Source: Chaunax sp. Z400 (lineage: Eukaryota > Chordata > Actinopteri > Lophiiformes > Chaunacidae). From it: a stretch of DNA of 64,000 nucleotides. The stretch spans positions 4,624,992 through 4,688,991 of the forward strand of contig CM075194.1 of NCBI GenBank assembly GCA_037577475.1, written 5' to 3'. Each line of letters opens with the position of its first letter. The stretch's first letter is position 1. Below the pieces are notes generated by a model. It was given only the letters and a program-made list of their open reading frames with translations. It was not told the origin of the DNA and did not search any database. A program made the position numbers and the translations under genes. Shown here one piece after another: positions 13,801-23,634 of this stretch.

Positions 13801-16664
13801 GTAGTGCTTTTAATCCATGTAGTAGCATCACTTGTCTTCAAGACAACATTTGGGATAATTGCAGGGAATTGTGGGGAATACTGCAGGTGCAAATTTCAAT
13901 TGTTGTATTAATAATCTGCTCCTGATCTCTGACAGGTACTTTTGGAAGACGATGAAACCCGATGTGATGCAGTGGATCAACAGCTGCTCACAGTGCAGCA
14001 GCAAGAAGAGGAAGAAAATAGAAACAGAACCAGGAGGATCGGACTCACGTCTTGAGGCACTACGATCACCGCAGATACACGATGATTTAGACAGGTGTGT
14101 GCGTCTGTCAGTGGGGACAAATCCTGGATATTAACCAGGCCTTCAATCACTGAGCAGGACTGAAATGTTTCCTCGTTATGAATAAACTACAAGAAGCAGT
14201 AACAGTAGTAGAAGTAGTAGCAATTATTGTCTTTCTGTCACTGTCTACGTCTTGGTAGTGGCCAGGATGATGATGATGATGATGGTGATCGCAGTGATGA
14301 AGAAGATAATTGTGGGGATGTTGATGAAGGTGATGGGAGTGTTGGTGATGAAGAGAGGCAGCCAGCAAGGAGTTCAGAGGCCAGACTGGTGGGTGTCTCT
14401 TCTTCACACGTCTTACATTATTTTACATCATCGTTTCGGTCGTGGGTTGATTCCTCAGAGACGAGGACTCTGGACGACTAATAATAAAAAAAGGACTCAA
14501 GTGAGAGATAATTACTGAGTGCGACAACTCCAGACAAAAATGTCAATCATAATAGTTTTTAAAAATGGAGGTTGTTGTCATGAAATTCATGATTATAACT
14601 TTTAAGATTGCTAAAAAAAAATGCTAAGCTACCCCTTTATACTCTTCCATCATTGAGAAAGACCCAGTCACTTCACATACTGTTAGGAAAAAGATTTACA
14701 AACACTCTACATAAAGTGACTACCTGAAATCTTCACATCATGAAACCATTTTTGCCTCGTCTCTCTTTCTCACGTCTCAATCTCAGGAGAACCCTTCGGC
14801 CTCTCAGCCCATAACTCCCATCCTCCTCCATGTGAGAACTCCAATAAACTCCCGGCCCCAAACTCCCATAATCCTCCAGCTAAGGACTTCCAACACCCCC
14901 TTTGTTACCAGACTGTGTCAGTCTGAAGTCCAGAAGGAGACAAACAGCTGTGCCATTCGGCCGGTGAACCAGAGTAGCGTCCAGGCTCAGGTAGAGCCGC
15001 AGGTAGAGGAGCAGACGCGACCTCAAGACCGGATTAAAAGCAGTGGCTCTTCAGGCATAGCCAAACCTCGCACAGAGCCACAACCTCCACCTGACCTCCC
15101 CAAACATCCACAAGCCACAAGCAGCCAAATCCAACCAGCAAGTCAAAGCAAAGGTCTAATGACCCGGCTCCAAAGCCGGAACCATGGCGGCGTTCTGCGC
15201 CCGCAGAAGAGAAAGGCAGACCTGGAGACAGGTTCCCCGGCTAAGAGGAGCTCCATCTGTGGTCTGGAGCCTGTGGTGACCCCGAGCACTAAACCCTGGC
15301 CCGTCTTCACCATCGCCGGCTCCGTCTCGGCACAGACAGCCAGACCCCCTACGGAGGTGGACAGGTAAGGCACAGAGTACTCTTTACCTGATGATCCTGC
15401 TTTCCCTTAACTGCCTCCCTTTACATCTCATTACATAATGATATTAACATACATAAAGATATTAACAACTGTACATGTGTGTATGAGCAGCCCCGCTCCC
15501 TTTCGGAGGCCCAGGAGTCTACAGGCCCGGATCGTCATCCAGCAGTGCAGCGAGGCAAAGGTTAAAACCAAACCAGGCCTGGATGGGGCTGACGCTCAGT
15601 GGGCGGAGGTGGGCGTGTTCGTCTGTTTAATGCTTCACTCTTTCTGCCTAATCTTTGTGTGGATGGAGGCAGGCAGGAGATTTGAATGAAGGCAACACAA
15701 ACAAATATGCAGGAGAGTGAATAGAGATATATTTTATTTATATTTTGTCGCATGGCTAAATGAAAATTAAGATCTGTGAGTGAATTTGAGCAAATATCTT
15801 TTTATTTATCAAGCAGATAATTCAAGATGTGATAAGACATGTGGTCATTTTACATACATACAACTATTCATTGACTTTACAGAAAAGTGTCCTTATCTGG
15901 ATATGAATGACCCACATCGGGATATGTAGCCATGTTTGTGATGCACGACGTTCCCAACAGTTATCACATCTTCATTTGATGGTATAATAATGATACTGTG
16001 CATGAAGCAGATGAAGCAGCAGTGTCTCTTCACCCGTCTGTCCTCAGATCCAGGAGGGGATGGTTGTGTATGTGAGCTTCTTCCACGGAGCCACGGAGGA
16101 AGTCACTGATGAGATGGGTGAGATGTCTTTTTATTCTGCAGGCCTCTGGTTACCATCGCTAAAAATAGAAAGAATAATTAATGTTGTTTTTTTATTACCA
16201 CAAGAGATTAATCTATTTAAGAGGCAGCAGCATCTTTCTCTTTTTGTGCTATATTGTTTAACAGGTGAGTCATTTATTTACCTGATTTAAATGTCTAAAT
16301 CCAGCTTCTTTTGTCTTCTCCTGTGATCTTAACAGCCAACAGGCTGATGACCACCAGATTTTTCCGAAAAGACGCCCGCCACTTGGTTTCCGTTCTCGAC
16401 CTTCCGGGCAGTGTTTTATTGATACCCCAGGACTCGCTGCGTGGGCAGCTGGCGCCCAACAGAAGGATTCAATACAATGGGGGGTGTGAGCTGTGGTGGG
16501 GCGCCCAGCTCTTTTCAAAGCTGGTGTCCGCCTGCAGAGAGTTCATGTCGGGCTCAGTGAAGTGCACCAAGGCGGGCGTGAAGGTGGAGCAGGGAGTCTA
16601 CGGCCCAAAACAGGAGATCGTCCTGAGCTCCCCGGAGCCGCTGACACTCCTGCAGGAGTTCTGA
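7827..16664 (+). CDS. Fusion gene: H2C2-THAP-H2C2-THAP-H2C2-linker-DTD2-like
   Basis: Not recognised as a described family. Eighteen exons: 7827-7950, 8336-8472, 8623-8792, 9279-9474, 9758-9960, 10046-10131, 10256-10317, 10979-11217, 12590-12779, 12895-12936, 13108-13228, 13561-13702, 13936-14094, 14259-14388, 14787-15364, 15491-15608, 16048-16117, 16336-16664. The sum is 3096 nt, a multiple of three, with no internal stop: 1031 residues. Domains: H2C2 integrase-type zinc modules (about 1-110, 270-374, 484-592), two C2CH THAP DNA-binding domains (125-197 and 384-462), an acidic run (624-660), a proline-rich basic linker (668-869) and a DTD2-like domain (870-1031). The exon at 15491 lacks a usable ATG and joins the preceding exon in phase, which argues for one transcript. 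The start ATG is the first base of its exon; an upstream coding exon is not excluded. Donor gttggt at 8473 is weak. Likely nuclear and DNA-binding, by inference. Confidence 0.85.
8422..8688 (+). other. H2C2 zinc module 1 (domain of the fusion gene)
   Basis: Integrase-type H-H-C-C motif split by an intron (8473-8622): His71 and His76 in YHDDNNHRG, then YYW at 90-92 and Cys106/Cys109 in DCAVC. The spacing from the second His to the aromatic pair (14 residues) equals that of modules 2 and 3, which supports the chosen splice sites despite a weak donor. Confidence 0.8.
8734..9450 (+). other. THAP domain 1 (domain of the fusion gene)
   Basis: C2CH zinc finger of the THAP family: Cys125-x4-Cys130, HRFP at 143-146, conserved Trp in RRRW, Cys-x2-His in SCLCSRHF, and the closing AVPSI (family AVPTIF box). 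One phase-2 intron splits the Arg codon of HRFP. THAP domains bind DNA sequence-specifically and are shared with P-element-type transposases. Confidence 0.93.
11003..11119 (+). other. H2C2 zinc module 2 (domain of the fusion gene)
   Basis: His335 and His340 in VHDNQGHRG, FYW at 354-356, Cys370 and Cys373 in SCDTC, all inside one exon. Closest in form to the integrase zinc-binding domain of gypsy-type elements and their domesticated relatives. Confidence 0.9.
11150..12755 (+). other. THAP domain 2 (domain of the fusion gene)
   Basis: Cys384-x4-Cys389, HKFP at 405-408, Trp418, Cys436-x2-His439 in ICSTHF, and AVPTL at 458-462. A phase-2 intron (11218-12589) interrupts the Lys codon of HKFP, exactly the position of the intron in THAP domain 1. 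Confidence 0.93.
13647..13996 (+). other. H2C2 zinc module 3 (domain of the fusion gene)
   Basis: His553 and His558 in FHNELNHLD, YFW at 572-574, Cys588 and Cys591 in SCSQC. The intron 13703-13935 splits the Arg codon before YFW. No THAP domain follows; the sequence passes to basic and acidic linkers. Confidence 0.88.
15519..16664 (+). other. DTD2-like C-terminal domain of the fusion gene
   Basis: Aligns end to end with the dtd2 product: QARIVIQQC and AQWAE in the first exon, MVVYVSFFHGA in the 70-nt exon, the identical VSVLDLPGS and a terminal E-F-stop in the 329-nt exon. The exon lengths and phases equal dtd2 exons 2 and 3. Active-site positions differ: PQAT becomes PQDS and the NGP segment becomes PEP, so the glycine of the Gly-Pro element is replaced by glutamate. 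Deacylase activity is therefore doubtful. Confidence 0.9.
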
Positions 16665-17120
16665 CGTCGACCTGAACGTAATGGATGAGATGCATCCACT
16701 GAATCTGACTGGAGGGAATAATCCAGGATCGTCCAGTCTTGTCTTTCCCGTATCACATGTGAAACTCCTGGTCGAGCTTTTTTCTGTATGGGAAACGCCT
16801 AAAATCTGGCCTGTTTTGACTCAAAGATTACAGGAACTGTGGAAACAGAGGACAAACTTAGGAAGTAAAACTACCTTTTGTGCATTGTTGTTTGCATTTC
16901 AGCTGCGTCTGAAGAACCTGGATGATAAAAAAAGTTTGGTCAGATGAGACATGAGGAAAAAACAACCAAAAATTATGTTGTTCTTTTGTTTTTAGTCCTG
17001 TTCCTGTGTTTTCAATGCTGCTCAACTCATTCTTGTGTTTAGAATAACTGGGAACACTTGAGATTTTATATGAACTGTGAACATACTGAGTATTAAAACT
17101 GATGTGTGGAGCCATAATCA
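16665..17120. other. 3' untranslated region of the fusion gene
   Basis: Sequence after the TGA at 16662-16664. A variant signal TATTAAA occurs near 17091. No further coding exon was seen. Confidence 0.4.
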
Positions 17121-17359
17121 CAAGCTTTTAGTTTACAGATAAATAACTGAGAAACAGACGCATCATCATCAGTAATGTTTAATATTCAACTGACCTATTT
17201 CAATTTTATCAACTGAGATTATTTTTACAGCACAAAATCATTTTTGCACAATTATTCTTTGAATAATTAACACAACAAAAAAATACTGTCGGTAACGTAC
17301 ACAATTCAATAAATTCCTCCCAAAAAAATCTAAACAAGTAAGTCGCATTAAGAGATTTT

Positions 17360-17760
17360 TAATAATTATAATAATAATACATTTCATTTATGGGCGTCTT
17401 TTCAAGACACTCAAGGTCACCTTACAGATACAACAAATATATCAGGACATAAGTAAAACAATATGCAATAAAAAGCTAAAATCATCATGTACATCATGGA
17501 TGGTTTGTGGGAGACAGTTCCAAAGACGAGGGGCTGCACCGCTAAAAAAGCTCTGGAGCCCAGAGATGATAAGACGGGCTGTAGGTGTGGTGAGGAGCAT
17601 AGAGGAGGAAGACCGAAGGAGTACGAGAGGGTGTGTAGGGATGAAGGAGGGCAGAGAGATATGGTGGTGTCGGAAAATGAGAGGGTGACAAGGAGGGGAA
17701 AACAGAGATCTTGTGATTCCCTTCACCTGACCTGATAAGGTTAGCATAGTGCTCCGTTTC
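17360..17760. repeat. Teleost interspersed repeat
   Basis: Begins with an AT-rich run and the familiar fish-repeat text tttcaagacactcaaggtcaccttacag, followed by a purine-rich segment around gggagacagttccaaagacgaggggctgcacc. Both blocks recur in fish intergenic DNA. Open frames across it (for example 17442-17804 on the minus strand) look like repeat shadows. Family name not assigned. Confidence 0.55.
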
Positions 17761-18289
17761 AGCTGTGGAGAGAGCATCATTACAGTGACGAATATGGTCG
17801 CCATACATATTTTTACGGACAGTAAGTTGGCTGTAGTTTCAACGCCATGAGTAACACATGATTCAATATTAATGTTGTTAATGTAACATCCACAAACTAA
17901 ACAGATGGAATTTTTTTTAAAAAGCGTCCGTCCTCAAATCAATGAGGATAGCTGTAGCCAAACAAAAATCTGATTCTTAATAGAAATGAAACCTGACTTT
18001 ATTTCAGAGCACTGAAATAATATCAGGCTTTTAGCTCAGACTGGTATTTATTTCTAAATACACTTATTTCCCATCATTACAAACTCAAAGTCCTCCACAT
18101 TTACTTGTCATGATTCTTTCAATATAATGTACATTTTCACTAATTCCATCAGTGCAACCACAGCGTCACATCACATTAATCAGTCAGCTGACCGGTCGAT
18201 ATCAGGTGTTTTGAGATAATCTGCCAAAAAAACAACAACAAATGTCTGCAGACACATCTGAAAGCAAACGGTCAAAAATTCCCACAGAG

Positions 18290-18450
18290 TCGCTTCCAAA
18301 ATCTTGTCGAAAGCCTTCCCAGAAGAGTGGAAGCTGGTATAGCTGCAAAGGCAGGACCAATTCCATATGAATGCCTATGAATTAAGAGCGGGATGTCATA
18401 AAAGTCCCTGCAGGTGTCAAGGGCCAGGCGTCCCAATACTTTTGTCCATG
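18290..18450 (+). mobile_element. 3' end of a Tc1/mariner-type transposon
   Basis: The plus strand at about 18311-18382 translates to LPRRVEAGIAAKAGPIPYE, the decayed C-terminus of a Tc1-like transposase, and is followed by the end sequence cgtcccaatacttttgtcc. The rest of the element is not present upstream, so this is a truncated copy. Confidence 0.7.
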
Positions 18451-18469
18451 CAATGATTAATTTGTTTCA

Positions 18470-18900
18470 GCTGGCAAAAAGTTATTTAACGCTTAACTGA
18501 TGCAGTGAGTAGCTTCACATTTCTTAAACAACCATATCCTGTGGTCGTGGAAAAGGTTTCACTCTGTTTCAGAAGGGTCAAATTATTGGCCCTGCATCAA
18601 GCAAAGAGAACAACTAAGCAGAAAACTGAAACTACTCAAAGTGGGTTAAGAACTGTCCATTGAGAATCTTTGGGATGTGCTGGAGAAGACTTTACGCAGC
18701 TGCCCGACTCTCCCATCATCAATACAAGATCTTAGCAAAAAATAAAAATAAAAAATGCAACTCTGGACAAAAATAAATGTTGTGACAATGCATAAGGTTA
18801 TCAAAATAATGCTACAGCGAATGTGTGCCGTAATCAAAGCTAAAGGCGGTCCAACGACGTACGAATTAAATTTCATTTGTTAACGTATTTTGCTAAACTG
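18470..18900 (+). mobile_element. Internally deleted Tc1-type element, copy 1
   Basis: Around 18570-18658 lie the remains of the transposase helix-turn-helix region (reading KGQII and GLRTV in shifting frames). Directly after, at about 18659, the sequence jumps to the C-terminal catalytic part, ENLWDVLEKTLR then TLPSSIQDL and VIKAKGGPTTYELNF. The middle of the gene is missing and frameshifts and stops occur, so it is a non-autonomous relic. Confidence 0.75.
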
Positions 18901-19247
18901 TTAAAAATCATATGCAACCCTGGAATCCTCAGTGGTTAGTGGACTTAAGTGCTTTGTTTTCGAGGGGTATCAAGCCAAAACTAATCAGTTCATGGTCATC
19001 CAGTAATGGTCATGTTGAGGCAGAGTTCCAAAATTCTCAGTTGCCTCATTTATGATTGATTTAGTACGTTTTATTTCAAAGGAAACGGGGCACCAGATGT
19101 TATCGTCAACAGCCATAGTCACCTCAGGTTCTTGATATTTAAATTTTTGTTATTTTTGTTCCTGACTCTGGTGGCGTCTCTTTCCTCTTCTTGCCTCCGG
19201 GGGGGGGGGGAAATCTACTTTCCCAGTTTTCTTATTTTCCCCCCTCT

Positions 19248-19436
19248 TCAGTCGCCCTCCCATACACAGTCACACTCTCTCAGCGGGTTTCGCTGGCGCA
19301 TCGTTGTGATGACCGTGATCCGGTTCTCGGACAGCTCTCTGAGCTGGTTGATCAGCTCCTGCACGCAGGGGCTGGGCCACGGGTGACCGTTCAGATAATC
19401 CCTCAGGATGAACGAGCGCTCCACCAGCAGCTCCAG
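19248..19436 (-). pseudogene. Partial copy of the last F-box gene exon
   Basis: Carries the last 63 or so codons of the F-box gene, including the stop, as part of duplication unit 1. It lacks the acceptor splice site and the first part of the exon because the breakpoint falls inside it. It lies downstream of the intact terminal exon and is therefore not expected to be used. Confidence 0.9.
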
Positions 19437-19499
19437 TCCCTGCAGGTGTCAAGGGCCAGGCGTCCCAATACTTTTGTCCATGCAATGATTAATTTGTTT

Positions 19500-19925
19500 C
19501 AGCTGGCAACAAGTTATTTAACGCTTAACTGATGCAGTGAGTAGCTTCACATTTCTTAAACAACCATATCCTGTGGTCGTGGAAAAGGTTTCACTCTGTT
19601 TCAGAAGGGTCAAATTATTGGCCCTGCATCAAGCAAAGAGAACTAAGCAGAAAACTGAAACTACTCAAAGTGGGTTAAGAACTGTCCATTGAGAATCTTT
19701 GGGATGTGCTGGAGAAGACTTTACGCAGCTGCCCGACTCTCCCATCATCAATACAAGATCTTGGCAAAAATAAAAATAAAAAATGCAACTCTGGACAAAA
19801 ATAAATGTTGTGACAATGCATAAGGTTATCAAAATAATGCTACAGCGAATGTGTGCCGTAATCAAAGCTAAAGGCGGTCCAACGACGTACGAATTAAATT
19901 TCATTTGTTAACGTATTTTGCTAAA
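19500..19925 (+). mobile_element. Internally deleted Tc1-type element, copy 2
   Basis: The second copy produced by the tandem duplication, same structure and same deletion junction (near 19690) as the element at 18470-18900. It differs by a 3-bp deletion in the N-terminal remnant and by small A-run changes. Confidence 0.75.
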
Positions 19926-20276
19926 CTGTTAAAAATCATATGCAACCCTGGAATCCTCAGTGGTTAGTGGACTTAAGTGCTTCGTTTTCGAGGGGTATCA
20001 AGCCAAAACTAATCAGTTCATGGTCATCCAGTAATGGTCATGTTGAGGCAGAGTTCCAAAATTCTCAGTTGCCTCATTTATGATTGATTTAGTACGTTTT
20101 ATTTCAAAGGAAACGGGGCACCAGATGTTATCGTCAACAGCCATAGTCACCTCAGGTTCTTGATATTTAAATTTTTGTGATTTTTGTTCCTGACTCTGGT
20201 GGCGTCTCTTTCCTCTTCTTGCCTCAGGGGGGGGGGATAAAATCTACTTTCCCAGTTTTCTTATTTTCCCCCCTCT

Positions 20277-23200
20277 TCAGTCGCCCTCCCATAGACAGTC
20301 ACACTCTCTCAGCGGGTTTCGCTGGCGCATCGTTGTGATGACCGTGATCCGGTTCTCGGACAGCTCTCTGAGCTGGTTGATCAGCTCCTGCACGCAGGGG
20401 CTGGGCCACGGGTGACCGTTCAGATAATCCCTCAGGATGAACGAGCGCTCCACCAGCAGCTCCAGCCGCACCAGGTGTCGCAGCCGGTGGAGGCTGAGCA
20501 GGTCTTTCTCTGGTTCTCTACGGAAAAACCTGAGAGACAAAGGAAGGACGCGAGTGAGACGCATCTGTAGAAGCACATTCAGGTCAAGGCTGGTAAACCT
20601 AGGCTTTAACATCACTGAGGAAACAAAACATCTGTGGGTTCAGATATTAATGAAACTGAAGGACATATTTATACAAAAGCTATGTCTTTTAAAAGATATT
20701 TATGTAAAAGATATTCATGATGTGCCTATATTTATTATAGAAACTGGAACCAGTGGCTTCAAAATATAAAAAAATTCATTCACAAAGTCGCCGTTGATTT
20801 TTTTTTTTTGGGTCAAATGAATGATTCCATTTTCAACTAGTCGATTTAACTTTTGTCAGTGTGATTTTTTGTCTTTATCCAGATAAGAATGTTATTTGAG
20901 CTCAGTTGGCACTAATTTACAAGAACCTCCCTTCTGTTCATAAGACATGAAAACAAAATCCACATCAGTAAAGAGCCTGTTTGTAGGTCAAACTCCAGTC
21001 TCTGTAACCTAAAACATCTTCCCGTCAGTCTCACCGTATCCTGAGCGTCCTGAGCTGAGGAAACAACATGGGGATCCGTCTGCACAGGCTGCCGCTGGAG
21101 CGATTCTGCTCGATGTCCAGGTGCTCGAGCGCCGGCACTTTAGGTGCAATGGAGTCCATGTCTTTTAGAGTTATGGCAACACGCAGCGTCAGCCTGGTCA
21201 CACTGGACGGGATGGTCGTCGTATATGTGGCGAGGGAATTACCACCTGGGAGGACAGAAAACAGCAAGAGGACAAAATAAATGTGTTTAACTACTACCTG
21301 TAGGAGGTTTTTGTTCTAATAGTTCAGGAACAGTACAACAGAAATCTTGATTTTATATCTCCACCCCATCCAATAACCAGAAAATATCCAAGGGCTTTAG
21401 ACATGGATGTATTAAAAGGAAAAACAGAATTCCAATACCTCCAGTGGTTTCTAGCCATGAACATAATAATAGCAAACACATTTGGCCAAACATTGGTTTA
21501 ATTATACTGCATCAAATTCCTAAGTCTGCATCCTTGTTTTTAAAGTCTTGTAGCTTGAATGGGCTCCTCAACTGAGCTACATTAGCTCTAAGTATGGAAA
21601 AGTCTGCACCATGGTTGGGTCTTCACTCGGTAGATTCCTATTTCTGTTGCCTCTGATAATCGTAGGATATTTGGAAGGTGGAAAAGAGAATGAAATCGTT
21701 ATTTGTTTTAAAATATGGGAACCCACATCTCCTGTGTGAAAGTCCAATGTTTGACCCACAAACCCTCGCTCACTGGTGCTGACATACATATGCACGTAAA
21801 ATAAACTAATCTGACCGAACTGTGACTGTTTCACATTAACAACATAATTTTTTGGGTTGAAAAAACATTGAAATAACAATGACAGATTGAACCCAGCCCG
21901 GCTCACTGAGGCAAAACCAACACAACTTCTTACAGACAGTAGAATGTTTGAACAGCCTGACTCACCGATGATGCCGAGTGTCTCCAGCTGCTGCAGAGGA
22001 CTCAGCCAGGACGGGAGGCGACACTCGATGCCCTCTCTGATGTACCGGTAGCGGACAGTCAAAGACCTGAGTGAGGTCAGACTCCTCAGTGCATCCTCTG
22101 GCAGGATGGTTTCTGGGTAGTCCACCAGCTCCAGACTGGTTAGCGCTGGGCCGCCATACCGGGCTGATCCTGCAGGACAGAGGACAGTTAGAGATGGGAA
22201 TTTTTTATTTTTATTTTAATTTTACAGACTCACTCATTTATTAGTTTGAGGTTTAAAGGTAAAATAAATTACTAATGGCTCTATAGATGACTAATAAAGA
22301 CTTTTCAGTAATGTTTTTTGAGGGGCAGATGGGAGCTGAGTGACGTCACTTTTTCCTGCTTCAAACGATCATTATTTTATCAGCCTTTAAAAAAGCCACA
22401 TCTTCACACTGAAGCAAAAACTCTGAATATAATTTAATCATAAATCACATTATGATGAATTAGTTCAGCAATGCGGTAGTTATAAAAAAAAAGATTGATA
22501 AACAGGATGGCAAATTCTCTGATGGTTTAAACCCCTTTATTATCTAATGGTGGAGTGTAGGTTTGCCCAATCCTAAATCACTTAATTACAATCATCAATA
22601 ATTAAAGTAATAGTTAGCTGGAGCCACATGTGATTTGAATTTGTTGCAGTGTCCCTCAGGCAAAGAGGACAGACAGCTGAGCCGGGCTGACCTGGGTCCG
22701 TGGGGCTGAGATAGTCATCGGGCAGCGGCTCTGCCGGCTCCCCCCTCATCCCCCAGGACAGGTGCTTCAGTTTCTTCAGGTTCAGCAGCATGTTGTGAAA
22801 GACGTTCCGTGGCACCGGCCTAACGGTGTTCAGGCCGTAGCCCTCTCCCTGCTGGTGGAAGAGGAGGAACCGCAGATTGACCAGGCGCGACACGGTGTTG
22901 ATGAAGTCCATCGTGCAGGTCAGCCGGACATTACACACACTCAGGTGAGTCAGCCGCTCGTGCAGCTGCTCGGTCAGGTTCCGTCCCAGCATCGTCTCGT
23001 CCCAGGTAGCGTTCCGCAACCCCAAGTCCCTCAAATCGGGGAACCGTGCGAGGTTATCCAGATATTTCTCTTTGTACAGCCGCCCTCCATCCACGAACAC
23101 GATGGCGGTGAGAGACGGCAGGAATGTCACAAGCCGTCGCCACTCTTTGCGCCGCAGGTGTCGCACCGCAACTCGTGTGAGTTTGCGGTAGCACAGCGTG

Positions 23201-23400
23201 TCCCAAAAGCCATAGGTGTACCGGCGGAGGTCCGACAGCACCACCGTGTATTCCCTCCACAGGGACGGATGGTCCATGAGCTTCTTAAAGTACCTGCAGG
23301 ACAAACGGACGGTATGCCTCTCGTCCGTAGTCAGGTAGCTGAACACATAGACCCAAACTTCAGGAGGAAGCCGCTGAAGCTCCTCCATCAGTAAACTCAC
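20277..23400 (-). CDS. F-box protein with leucine-rich C-terminal region
   Basis: Four phase-compatible exons: 22692-23400, 21966-22169, 21035-21245, 20277-20529; 1377 nt, 458 residues. The N-terminus holds an F-box (about residues 8-50): LQRLPPEVWVYVFSYLTTDE, then the C-R-Y-F-K-K-L and L-W-R-E-Y elements. F-box proteins link substrates to SKP1-CUL1 ubiquitin ligases. The rest alternates L-x-x-L strings such as LTHLSVCNVRL, LTSLRSLTVRY and LEHLDIEQN, as in leucine-rich repeats, so an FBXL-like substrate receptor is likely. I could not assign an orthologue. Two in-frame ATGs (residues 1 and 5) are possible starts; the first is used. The 3' flank is altered by a tandem duplication that begins inside the last exon. 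Confidence 0.88.
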
Positions 23401-23626
23401 TCTTCGCGGCTAAATGCTAAAGCACAAAGCACTTCGAGCGATCAAGTTAAAATAAAGTTAGTCAAATGAAAAGCGTACAGTAACGCTAAATAACAGTGTC
23501 TCTGTGTTGTATAGAAGTAAGTACTGGCAGCACCGTTTGTTTTTTTAGCGGTGCTAATATTGAGAGTTGAAACTATTGTGACGGCAGCTAGCGTCCTGCT
23601 GCTCCGACGAAGCGGTCGCGCAGTGA

Positions 23627-23634
23627 TGACGTCA
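23627..23634. promoter_or_regulatory. Palindromic cAMP-response element
   Basis: TGACGTCA, a perfect CRE/ATF site, about 230 bases upstream of the F-box gene start codon and within a locally CpG-containing stretch. Position fits a promoter-proximal element; activity is inferred. Confidence 0.5.

Larger units (their letters stand above)
18405..20465. repeat. Recent tandem duplication, two units of about 1.03 kb
   Basis: Unit 1 is 18405-19436 and unit 2 is 19437-20465, head to tail. They differ at only a handful of places: small A- and G-run length changes, a 3-bp indel near 18612/19642 and scattered substitutions. The junction joins ctccag to tccctgcagg. Each unit contains the end of one Tc1-type fragment, an internally deleted Tc1-type element, 3' flank of the F-box gene and part of its last exon. 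The high similarity implies a young event. Confidence 0.93.

Noticed and set aside
14147..14407. Histidine-rich minus-strand open frame
   Set aside because: It is the antisense shadow of the acidic GAT/GAA array in the fusion gene.
14252..14518. Alternative frame through the GAT array giving a methionine run
   Set aside because: It requires the acceptor at 14264 instead of 14258 and yields an implausible poly-Met peptide, then cannot join the next exon. The acidic frame fits both neighbouring exons.
17442..17804. 120-codon minus-strand frame containing FFSGAAPRLWNCLP
   Set aside because: The motif resembles C-termini of fish retroposon proteins, but the rest is low complexity and the region overlaps a common interspersed repeat. 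Too weak for a gene call.
22762..23394. 210-codon plus-strand open frame
   Set aside because: It is the antisense shadow of the first F-box gene exon, which has a clear F-box, good splice donor and continues in phase.
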